IMG/VR virus record: IMGVR_UViG_3300044825_003425
Span: 1-29,555 of that record
Direction: 5' to 3' (one strand)
Origin: a virus
DNA: 29,555 nucleotides
Shown here: positions 22,602-29,313 of the stretch, piece after piece
Numbering within the stretch: position 1 is the first letter of the stretch
How the letters are laid out: each line of letters starts with the position of its first letter
The notes under the pieces: model-generated
Database searches by the model: none
What the model saw: only the letters and a program-made list of their open reading frames with translations
Told to the model about the DNA's origin: nothing
Made by a program: the position numbers and the translations under genes

Positions 22602-22626
22602 GCACGTGTGTAGCACGGCCTGGGGC
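22590..22626 (-). terminator. Strong hairpin overlapping a start codon
   Basis: GCCCCAGGCC (22590-22599) and GGCCTGGGGC (22617-22626) form a perfect 10-bp GC stem. On the minus-strand transcript it is followed by ATTTTC, weakly terminator-like. It lies between the 752-aa gene and the 22601 gene and includes the latter's start. It could end most transcription, hide the start codon, or both. Confidence 0.55.
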
Positions 22627-22638
22627 GAGCGGTAGGAG

Positions 22639-24897
22639 TCAGCCGTCGAATACTGGTCCGTCTTCGGACAGATCGTCGTTCGCGTGCTCGTCGAGAAGCA
22701 CACCGTGAGTTGCAGCTAGGGCAAGCAACGCGTGGTACATCCGGATAATGCGCTGCCGGCGCGTCAGAATACTCGGCGAACCGCCGCGCATGGGTTCCGC
22801 GATAATTGCCGTCAGGCCACGGAGGAGCGGCAAAGATATGTGGATGTCCGTGCTTCGCCCACCCATCCAGCAAAGATTGAGCGGAACAGCCTCTTGCTGC
22901 GTTGGATGCAGCTCGTTGGACGGTTCATCGGAGTCAAACAAGTTCTCGTGCATGATTCGCTCGACAGTCGCCACGATGCCGTTCTTGTCCAGACCCTGTC
23001 CGCCTTCGCGCAGAATCGCTCGGACATCCTTCAGCTCTTGCAGTATCGTTTCCAAAATGCGCATCGAATTCGCAAAATCCGACACTATGTCGATATGGTG
23101 TCGCTCCAACAAGATCCGCAGGTTATGATACTTGCCATCACGCTCGCGCATTGTGCGCAGGAGCGCCCACCGCTCCGCGTAATACTCACGCGCGTCCGGC
23201 CCGTTCGCCGCGTCTTCCTCGGTCACTGCTTCCCGGTCCACGTCCGTCACGTCGACCGGACCGACAATCGACCGGATATTATGATAGATCGTGGAGATGT
23301 CGGTGCTCTCGGTGCTCTTTGACTCGATGAGGCGCATAAGGGATTGGATGCGCTCGATGGGCGAGTCGAAGGACGGCCAGTCGAGTTTGTCCAACGCGCT
23401 CTCGATGGCTTCGAGAAACTCGTTCACGGCTTCTGCCATGTTGTCTGACTTGGGTGGCGCACCTCGCTTCGTCAGCATGAGATGGATGCGCCCACGTTCG
23501 TCAGCCATTTCGTTCCATTGCCTAACCACCCGAGCAACCCGCGATGCGAGCGGCTGCTTCGATTGCGTGTCGCGATCTTGTACACCATCCGTGAACCCTG
23601 CGCCGGCATCGGTCAGCACGTTATGCGCATCGCGTATTTCTCGTTTCATTGTCGCGTGCTCGCTGATGAGCCTCGCGGCGCGGTGTGTTGGCGTCAGATG
23701 CTCCTTCGCTTTCTTCTCCTCCGGCGTGAAGGCAGCATCGAGTGATCGAACGAGGTCTCGTCCCTGCTGAACCTCCGACCGCAAGGCGGACAGGTAGGCC
23801 TTGTTGATGGCGTCTGGCCCTCTATTCTTCGTGGTTTCGTCCACAATAATCGGACCGACAATCGACCGAATATCCTGCCAAAGTGCATCATGGGCCGCGC
23901 GCAGCTTGTCACGATCGGTGTGTGCAGCTGTGAGAAGCTCGACGGTATTCACCAGACGATCAAGATTACCCGGCTTGTCGGTATCCCAGCCGCCTTCGCG
24001 CAACGCGTTCTTGACGCCAGAGAGGAGTGCCGTGACAACCACTACTCGCTCGGTGATGCTTAGCTTCATCGAGATCCCGGCATCATCCAACAATTGATTG
24101 ATTGCACGCGCGTTCTTCGCGAATTCGCGGATCTGTCGCTCGTACTCTTCCCGTTGCTTTCGCTCTTCTTCGCGAATCCCGCCAACGTAGTCCGCCGCTG
24201 CTGTCTGTGTAGCCCACCGGCAGAGCCCCGGCAAAAGCGCGCGCAGCCATTCCGGAACCACATCCGTCGCACCGTGTTCGTGCAGCCATTGGTCCACCGC
24301 CATCGCGCTGATTCGCCTGTCCGCTTCCGCGCCGAGATCGAGCTGTATTCGCGCGGTCGCGTTCATCTGCGTGGATTGCACGGATGTCCTGGCTGTTTGC
24401 GCGACGGGTTGTCCGATGAGACCCACGCCGATGGGAACGGCCTTGTCGTTTGTTTCCATCCCACGGTACGTACGGATCACGTATGCCAAACGTTGAATCA
24501 TTTGCGGCTCGCCACCCACGCACGGGCGGTCCTGTTCCTGCGCCTTCTCGACTTCGGCGAGCAGCGCTTGTACATCGAGCTGTTCGTCGAAGAACCGCAC
24601 CGTGTCCGGGAGTTTGTCCATGCGCCCGCGCAGTTCGTCCCGCTCCTTTTCCGCTGTCTCGCGCTTCATCCGGACATCCGCGAAGAACGGCGCGACCTGG
24701 TGCATCGCCCGACGCATGATCTCACGGACGAGCGTCTGCCCGTTCCGCGTCTGTGTGAATGAGCCAAAGCCAATCTCTTTGAGCCATGCATCCACCGTTG
24801 CGAGTGGAACAGCATCCGCGATGTCAATCAAGTACGCCCGCGCATCTTGTTCGATCTCCGCGAGTCTCGCCTGCTGCTCATTCTTCTCGTCGCTCAT
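22639..24897 (-). CDS. Long repeat-containing helical protein, function unknown
   Basis: I chose ATG 24897 (MSDEKNEQQARLAEIEQ, 752 aa) because GGAGG lies 11 nt upstream and the promoter and hairpin lie before it. The longer frame to 25179 lies inside the upstream gene. It is mostly helical and charged with coiled-coil stretches (REEERKQREEYERQIREF). Internal motifs recur: VD-x-WL-x-E-x-G near residues 35 and 201, LREGG at 299-303 and 629-633, and IRSIVGP at 343-349 and 541-547, each followed by 'GPDA'. This points to duplicated modules. No enzyme motif is seen. A scaffolding or DNA-associated structural role is possible but only a guess. Confidence 0.8.
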   Translation of the reverse strand: MSDEKNEQQARLAEIEQDARAYLIDIADAVPLATVDAWLKEIGFGSFTQTRNGQTLVREIMRRAMHQVAPFFADVRMKRETAEKERDELRGRMDKLPDTVRFFDEQLDVQALLAEVEKAQEQDRPCVGGEPQMIQRLAYVIRTYRGMETNDKAVPIGVGLIGQPVAQTARTSVQSTQMNATARIQLDLGAEADRRISAMAVDQWLHEHGATDVVPEWLRALLPGLCRWATQTAAADYVGGIREEERKQREEYERQIREFAKNARAINQLLDDAGISMKLSITERVVVVTALLSGVKNALREGGWDTDKPGNLDRLVNTVELLTAAHTDRDKLRAAHDALWQDIRSIVGPIIVDETTKNRGPDAINKAYLSALRSEVQQGRDLVRSLDAAFTPEEKKAKEHLTPTHRAARLISEHATMKREIRDAHNVLTDAGAGFTDGVQDRDTQSKQPLASRVARVVRQWNEMADERGRIHLMLTKRGAPPKSDNMAEAVNEFLEAIESALDKLDWPSFDSPIERIQSLMRLIESKSTESTDISTIYHNIRSIVGPVDVTDVDREAVTEEDAANGPDAREYYAERWALLRTMRERDGKYHNLRILLERHHIDIVSDFANSMRILETILQELKDVRAILREGGQGLDKNGIVATVERIMHENLFDSDEPSNELHPTQQEAVPLNLCWMGGRSTDIHISLPLLRGLTAIIAEPMRGGSPSILTRRQRIIRMYHALLALAATHGVLLDEHANDDLSEDGPVFDG

Positions 24898-24920
24898 GTT
24901 CTTATTCGCCTCCAAACAGA

Positions 24921-24955
24921 AAGACCGGAGCGCACCCGTGAGTGCGTCCGGTCTT
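24921..24955 (-). terminator. 14-bp hairpin between two minus-strand genes, leader or terminator
   Basis: Bases 24921-24935 pair with 24942-24955, giving a 14-bp stem with one bulged G and a 6-nt loop. On the minus-strand transcript TTTCTGTTT follows. It may terminate read-through from the upstream gene. It also lies at the very 5' end of the transcript predicted from the adjoining promoter, where it could protect the mRNA. Confidence 0.65.
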
Positions 24956-24983
24956 CTATAACCTCGGCGTGATAGGTAGTCAA
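24955..24983 (-). promoter_or_regulatory. Minus-strand promoter of the 752-aa gene
   Basis: Read on the minus strand: TTGACT, a 17-nt spacer and TATAGA. CTATCACGC follows the -35 at the same offset as in P5. The GAGGTTATA over the -10 is the reverse complement of the TATAACCTC-type element. The -35 overlaps the stop codon of the upstream gene. The predicted leader is about 50 nt with GGAGG before ATG 24897. Confidence 0.65.
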
Positions 24984-25390
24984 CCAGAGTGACTCGATAG
25001 GACATCCGCGAGGTCCGCGAACTGTCCGGGATCGAGCGGAACCAGCACGATGAAGTCCTCGAACGATTCGAGGCCCGCTCTGCTCGGGTGTGGGTCGTGC
25101 ACGATTTCATCGCCGCGTGCGACGACCGAATGGAGAAAGTCGCCCCTGGGGCTTTTGCCGCTGCGAATGTGGTACCCACGCGGCGGTTTGCCTCCTGCTG
25201 GCGGATTGAGCATCAGCCCATACCAACCACGTTCATGCAGCCATTCGAGCAGTCGTTTCCACCAATCAATGTCGGGCTTGTCGCAGAATGCCGGGACTTG
25301 CGTTATTGGCAGATGCAAGAGCGACGCGACACACGCGGACAAGCAGTTTCCGTGCGGCATGCCGAATGTCGTCTGGTCGACGGGGATCAT
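24980..25390 (-). CDS. Papain-like (C39-type) cysteine peptidase-like protein
   Basis: This 136-aa protein starts at ATG 25390 (MIPVDQTTFGMPHGNC, ATGA overlap). It follows the layout of a phage family with a papain-like active site: Cys16 in GNCLSACVASLL, His87 in DFLHSVV and Asp99 in EIVHDPHPSR, with SGKSPRG before the His. No signal peptide is visible. In the family the substrate is unknown and many members may not be peptidases. All three likely catalytic residues are present here. Confidence 0.75.
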   Translation of the reverse strand: MIPVDQTTFGMPHGNCLSACVASLLHLPITQVPAFCDKPDIDWWKRLLEWLHERGWYGLMLNPPAGGKPPRGYHIRSGKSPRGDFLHSVVARGDEIVHDPHPSRAGLESFEDFIVLVPLDPGQFADLADVLSSHSG

Positions 25391-26211
25391 GCTGTTGCTC
25401 GTTCTCCCGCGCCAATCACGCGCGGTTTGATTGCTTCCCACGCTTCTTCGTGCGTCGCGTGAATCTCATCCGCGATCAGCGCGAAGAAGTTCCGGTTTGC
25501 GTGCGGCCCGCTGATCACGATGCGCGTCCGCGGTTTGTCCGCCGTCCTGGTCTTAATCGCTGTTGCAATGGCAATACCCAATTCCGTCGCAGCGCCTTCC
25601 GACACCTCTGCCGGCGCAAGCAGCCAGAACACGCCAGCCCGCATCACCGCGCCAATGTCGTTCATCACATCCGTGAGCCGCTCTTTTTCTCCGAGTTGCT
25701 CATCGTACCCACTTGCGCGCGACCAGTCGAACGTGATGCGTGCGCCCGCCTCTCGAGCGCGGTCAATCCACGGACGTCCGACCATGAGCCGTTCCGATGA
25801 ACCGCCAGCTATGTAAAGCGGAAGGATGTCCTGTTCGTCTTTCGGAGCAATGGTTTCGCGCAGCGCGAGCGGCGAGTCTCGGCGCGCCTCTCGCTCCGCC
25901 AGCTTCGCCTCGAGTTCCGCCACACGCCGCGTAAGCCGCTCGTTCTCAGTAAGCACACCCGCAAAATCGTTCAGCCCGATCCGAACCAACGCGCAGTCCG
26001 TGTCGTGTCTCGGCTTCGTGCCAAGCAACGACCAGAGCGCGGCGGATGCGTCTGCCCACGCTTTGCCAGCGACGTCCATCTCCGCCGCATCGAACTCGTG
26101 TCCGCTACCGAGCAGCGATTCCACACTCGCCACCATGTTCCGGGCCCGTGTCCCAAAGTCCACCGCGAGCGCCATGACGCGCCAGCGCAAACTCTCCTGT
26201 CCCTCGTTCAC
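25387..26211 (-). CDS. Nucleoside 2-deoxyribosyltransferase-like protein
   Basis: This 274-aa protein starts at GTG 26211 (GTGA overlap). Residues 1-125 are helical with a coiled coil (NERLTRRVAELEAKLAERE, about 90-108). The C-terminal part (about 130-260) resembles the nucleoside 2-deoxyribosyltransferase-like fold: LPLYIAGGSSERLM at the start, ITFDWS, MRAGVFWLLAP, then EGAATELGIA with the probable catalytic Glu210, and RIVISGPHANRNFF. The family cleaves or swaps nucleoside bases and includes modified-nucleotide hydrolases. In a phage it could act on nucleotides or NAD-like signals. The long N-terminal extension is unusual. Confidence 0.75.
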   Translation of the reverse strand: MNEGQESLRWRVMALAVDFGTRARNMVASVESLLGSGHEFDAAEMDVAGKAWADASAALWSLLGTKPRHDTDCALVRIGLNDFAGVLTENERLTRRVAELEAKLAEREARRDSPLALRETIAPKDEQDILPLYIAGGSSERLMVGRPWIDRAREAGARITFDWSRASGYDEQLGEKERLTDVMNDIGAVMRAGVFWLLAPAEVSEGAATELGIAIATAIKTRTADKPRTRIVISGPHANRNFFALIADEIHATHEEAWEAIKPRVIGAGERATA

Positions 26212-26522
26212 TTTTCCTCGCTCTCGTTCGTTTGGGCGGATGTTCCGCCGGTTTCCGTGCCTTCGTTTGCGTCCGTCTTCCGGAGAATCGATGCGGCATA
26301 GCCGAACCGTTTCGCCGCTTCCTCGCGCATCCGGTTTCCCGCGGCATACCCTTCATCGTACGCCTCAAGGTAGACCGCGCCAAACCGCGGATGCTTTACG
26401 TGGTCTTGTCGTTTGGCGAGACAACCGAACCCGTCGCGGTATCCACGGACCCACGTGTGGTATTTGTTCGCCGCATCGATTTCTTCATTGGTCCGCTTGA
26501 CGTACATTGCTTTGGTTTCCAT
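26208..26522 (-). CDS. Uncharacterised phage protein
   Basis: It encodes 104 aa from ATG 26522 (METKAMYVKRTNEEIDAANK). ATG 26507 (MYVKR) is an alternative. The stretch YHTWVRGYRDGFG and the later EAYDEGYAAGNRMREEAA resemble small phage proteins with 'W-x-x-G-x-x-DG' and 'Y-x-x-GY-x-AG' motifs. The start overlaps the 3' part of the preceding gene in another frame by about 126 bases, an unusually long overlap here. It overlaps the next gene by GTGA. Confidence 0.65.
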   Translation of the reverse strand: METKAMYVKRTNEEIDAANKYHTWVRGYRDGFGCLAKRQDHVKHPRFGAVYLEAYDEGYAAGNRMREEAAKRFGYAASILRKTDANEGTETGGTSAQTNESEEK

Positions 26523-27037
26523 CGATAACAACGCACACAGAATCCATTCGCTTTGTGCGGGTTATCATTCGTCCTGCATTTCTTGCATGCATGTGGCTTG
26601 CGTCCAGTTCCCCATGCAGTCCGCTCCGTGATCTGCGTGCGGTTTGACCAGAGCTTGGGGATGTGCACGGTCTGTTCGATGCACGCGAGAATCTTGGCCT
26701 GTTGTGCGTGCGAGAAGACGACGCGTCGGTGTTTGTCCGTCTTCGTTGTGGGAGCATGTTCGGACATCCGTGGAGCTCGACGAAGACACAGGCCCAAACG
26801 CGTAGCAACGCCAAGGATGCGCGACCTGTCGTACCCGGACAACCGCTCCATGTCGCGCATCGTAACAAGCCCATCGCACGCTCGCCCCATCCCGAGCGCA
26901 CGCGCTCGGAGCGCGACGGCGGTGGGCGTGCGGCCCAGACGGGCCGCTATGCGTTCGATTCCCCAGCTGCCCCAGCGAGCTTCGAGGATCGTATCGTCCG
27001 CATCCAGCCACTTTTTCCGGCGCTTACGTCGGGCCAT
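26396..27037 (-). CDS. HTH/SANT-like DNA-binding protein with C-terminal zinc module
   Basis: ATG 27037 (MARRKRRKKWLDAD) has GAGG 9 nt upstream and gives 213 aa. Residues about 8-50 (DTILEARWGSWGIERIAARL, then GRTPTAVALRARALGM) are a Myb/SANT or GcrA-like helix-turn-helix. A second one may follow near 65-85 (MERLSGYDRSRILGVATRLG). Near residue 155, CKKCRTNDNPHKANGFCVRC is a CxxC...CxxC zinc site. After it the sequence becomes Ser/Thr-rich and overlaps the next gene, so the natural end may be earlier or the tail may be tolerated. It is a likely DNA-binding regulator. Confidence 0.68.
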   Translation of the reverse strand: MARRKRRKKWLDADDTILEARWGSWGIERIAARLGRTPTAVALRARALGMGRACDGLVTMRDMERLSGYDRSRILGVATRLGLCLRRAPRMSEHAPTTKTDKHRRVVFSHAQQAKILACIEQTVHIPKLWSNRTQITERTAWGTGRKPHACKKCRTNDNPHKANGFCVRCYRWKPKQCTSSGPMKKSMRRTNTTRGSVDTATGSVVSPNDKTT

Positions 27038-27042
27038 GACAA

Positions 27043-27423
27043 TCAGCCTCGGGGGCGCGGTTTGCAAATCGTGAGAAACGGATACGAGCCTGCGCGCAAT
27101 TTGGTGGGCTCTGCAGGAAGCTCGATGCTCGGTCGCAGTTTGCCCGTCTCAAGCAGTTTCGCCCGCGGCTTAACGCTGTGCTCCGCCGCGATGATTCCGC
27201 CCGGCGCGAGCAGCCGAACCGGAAGTGCGCCCGAGCGAGTGTTCCAATTCTTGCGCTTGTTGTAATCAGCGAACGCGACGAACCCACAAATCATGAGTCC
27301 GGCACGTCCACACGTGTACTCCCGCCATCGCTTACCCTTGCCATCCTGATACACGATGGCCCATTCTTGCCGGTGGGTTTGTCCTCGCATCACGCATGTA
27401 CGCTCATTGCGTTTCGTCTTCAT
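27043..27423 (-). CDS. Uncharacterised basic protein
   Basis: This 126-aa protein starts at ATG 27423 (MKTKRNERTCVMRGQTH) with AAAGG upstream. The first half is an alternating strand pattern (EWAIVYQDGKGKRWREYTCG). The rest includes a Lys/Arg-rich segment and PVRLLAPGG. No family is recognised. Its stop lies 5 bases before the next start. Confidence 0.68.
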   Translation of the reverse strand: MKTKRNERTCVMRGQTHRQEWAIVYQDGKGKRWREYTCGRAGLMICGFVAFADYNKRKNWNTRSGALPVRLLAPGGIIAAEHSVKPRAKLLETGKLRPSIELPAEPTKLRAGSYPFLTICKPRPRG

Positions 27424-27438
27424 TGTTTTCGCCTTTCT

Positions 27439-27561
27439 TCAGTGATTGTCGTTCGGACGATCAATACGTTGGCAGCACCAAATCGAGCCATGACAGGCAA
27501 GCCTTGCGCGCCATTTCCACACCATCAAAATGCCACGCACATATTCGCTTGCGCGCCTCAT
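27439..27561 (-). CDS. Short basic ORF
   Basis: This is a 40-aa frame (MRRASEYVRGILMVWKW). It has a leader almost identical to that of the next gene: the minus-strand GAAAGGCGA lies the same distance before each ATG. That shared ribosome-binding region is the main support. The product is basic with several Trp and Cys and matches nothing I know. It could be a remnant. Confidence 0.48.
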   Translation of the reverse strand: MRRASEYVRGILMVWKWRARLACHGSIWCCQRIDRPNDNH

Positions 27562-27577
27562 TGCTTCTCGCCTTTCT

Positions 27578-28099
27578 TCACAGCGCTTTCCGCATGCGCA
27601 CCGTGTACATGCTGTCACGCGGTACGGGTTCATTGGTCTTCTTGTCGAATTGTTCTCCGCGTTGCAGCACCCATCGTTTTGGTGTTTCGCGGACGATTGA
27701 CGATTTCCATTCATTTATTGGTTTGTCATTCTTTCCAGATGCGTGCTTGTAAAAACAACCGATGATCACATCATCGCCGACTTTGAGCGGCGCCGTTTGA
27801 GTTTGTCCCTTGCCCGTCAACTTCCCGGTCGTCACCCGCTCGACAAGCTCCTGCACCTTCGCCCGGATGTCCATCCGTTTCATCCGCGGAAACGCGCCGA
27901 CGAGAGCGCCGATTGTCCACGCGCGGGCCTTCGCTTCTGCGTCCGGTGCATTCTGTTCGCGCAGCGGAGCAACGAGCGCACAGAACAACTGCTTCGCATG
28001 CTGTTCTGTGCGCGACACCGTTCCACCCGAGCCAACATCGCTCCACTTCGTCTCTGCGACTTCCCGCAATGCCTGCGGCGTCAAACTCTTTTTAGCCAT
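27578..28099 (-). CDS. Uncharacterised 173-aa protein with SH3-like C terminus
   Basis: ATG 28099 (MAKKSLTPQALREVAE) has GGAG 7 nt upstream. Residues 1-110 are helical (MKRMDIRAKVQELVERV). The C-terminal 60 residues (LKVGDDVIIGCFYKHASGK, SSIVRETPKRWVLQRG) look like a small beta-barrel of SH3/KOW type that may bind nucleic acid or protein. The gene overlaps the preceding one by 8 bases. No family is recognised. Confidence 0.72.
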   Translation of the reverse strand: MAKKSLTPQALREVAETKWSDVGSGGTVSRTEQHAKQLFCALVAPLREQNAPDAEAKARAWTIGALVGAFPRMKRMDIRAKVQELVERVTTGKLTGKGQTQTAPLKVGDDVIIGCFYKHASGKNDKPINEWKSSIVRETPKRWVLQRGEQFDKKTNEPVPRDSMYTVRMRKAL

Positions 28100-28604
28100 G
28101 TCCGTTCTCCATCCAGTGTGCTGTCGCGCCAAACACATCTTCCATCGCATTGTCCGCTTCGACGATCGCCCTGTTTGTCGTGCTGTACTTCTCACTAGTC
28201 ATCCGCGGCGCAAGCCAATCAATCAGCCCGGCTATTGCGACAGCCTCTGGTGCCCCTGATCGCGCCCGGTGGTCGAACACAAGCATGGCGCGCGCGACCG
28301 ACGGAAGCTGCTGCATTGCTTCTCTCACCTCTCCCAGCGGCTTCTCCATGTGCACCACAATGGGTGTGAGCACGTCCCCTTCGCGCGCCAGTTCGAATTG
28401 CACGCCGTCAACCGCGCATCGAACCGTCAGGATGTCCGGCCGGATTTGTGATGGTGCGAGGAATTCAGCAAGCACGCTGCGTGCAGGGAGCCGCTCACGC
28501 GCGACGATCTTCGGGCGGAGCTGCATGGCGAAGCGGGGCCAGCGCAACAGCGGGGATGCGTCGTCGAATACACGGCGGGCGGGGAGGGCGAGACGGGTGG
28601 TCAT
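28092..28604 (-). CDS. Uncharacterised 170-aa protein
   Basis: It starts at ATG 28604 (MTTRLALPARRVFDDA, ATGA overlap). The first third is basic and Pro/Arg-rich. The middle is strand-rich (RPDILTVRCAVDGVQFELA, GDVLTPIVVHMEKPLG) and the C terminus helical (AIVEADNAMEDVFGATAHW). No motif is recognised. It belongs to a coupled run of genes from 29313 down to 27578. Confidence 0.68.
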   Translation of the reverse strand: MTTRLALPARRVFDDASPLLRWPRFAMQLRPKIVARERLPARSVLAEFLAPSQIRPDILTVRCAVDGVQFELAREGDVLTPIVVHMEKPLGEVREAMQQLPSVARAMLVFDHRARSGAPEAVAIAGLIDWLAPRMTSEKYSTTNRAIVEADNAMEDVFGATAHWMENGHG

Positions 28605-28819
28605 CTGAACAAGAACAGATCCGGCTGGTTTTCAACGTGTTCACGCAGCTTCGCGATGGACTCCTCGGTCAGCAGGTCATTGCGATAGTATACCACTGCA
28701 TGAATACCACAGAGCGACACACCCTCGTTCGTCAGGATGGCGTCATCGCCGCATTCTGTGTCATCACTCGTATCGATAATGACGCCGCACTTTGCGGATT
28801 CTTGCTTGTTGTTGCTCAC
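28601..28819 (-). CDS. Small Cys/His protein
   Basis: GTG 28819 (GTGA overlap) gives 72 aa (SNNKQESAKCGVIIDTSD). The longer frame lies inside the preceding gene. The cysteines of AKCG, TECGD and SLCGIH form a C...C...C-x-x-H pattern typical of a small zinc-binding phage protein. LTNEG before CGIH is shared by such proteins. The C-terminal helix is charged. Confidence 0.65.
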   Translation of the reverse strand: MSNNKQESAKCGVIIDTSDDTECGDDAILTNEGVSLCGIHAVVYYRNDLLTEESIAKLREHVENQPDLFLFR

Positions 28820-29313
28820 GTCCCCTCCGTCTTCACCGCTTCGATTTCCTTCCGCACCACGCCAAGAATGTCCGCCGCACTCACTGGCCCACAGCTCGGC
28901 GCGCATTCGCGCGAGATGTACTTGCGCAATTGCTCGACCGCATTGTGCCCATTCTTTACGGCTGCATATGCGTGCGAGAGCGAATCGACCGCCGCATGCA
29001 GGCGAATCGCCTGGTTGAGGTTCTCCGATTCGTGCACGTACTTCTTCGCGCGGTCGCACTCAGCACGGAACGCGACGTTCGCGTCCATGTATTCGTCGAG
29101 CAATCGGTGCGCGGCGGCGCGAATAATGTCAGCGCTGTCATTGTTCGATCCGCTTCGCTCATTCATGAGCGCCTCGAGCTGAGCAATCCGCGAACGCAAT
29201 GCGGCGATCTCCGCCTCTGTTTCGGGCGAGCGGATGACGCGACCTTCCTTGTCGACGAGAACAGCCACAGGTTGGTCCAGACGAATCACGTCGTAAACTC
29301 CAGATTGGCTCAC
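28816..29313 (-). CDS. Coiled-coil protein of unknown function
   Basis: This 165-aa protein starts at GTG 29313 (SQSGVYDVIRLDQPVAVLV, GTGA overlap). After a short beta hairpin (VAVLVDKEGRVI) there is a coiled coil (ETEAEIAALRSRIAQLEALM, about 31-50). Further helices follow (ADIIRAAAHRLLDEYMDA). The C terminus has two Cys (RECAPSCG). No family is recognised. Confidence 0.68.
   Translation of the reverse strand: MSQSGVYDVIRLDQPVAVLVDKEGRVIRSPETEAEIAALRSRIAQLEALMNERSGSNNDSADIIRAAAHRLLDEYMDANVAFRAECDRAKKYVHESENLNQAIRLHAAVDSLSHAYAAVKNGHNAVEQLRKYISRECAPSCGPVSAADILGVVRKEIEAVKTEGT

Noticed and set aside
22639-25179. 846-aa frame starting at 25179
   Set aside because: Its first 94 residues lie inside the papain-like gene in another frame and have shadow composition. 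ATG 24897 has GGAGG and follows the promoter.
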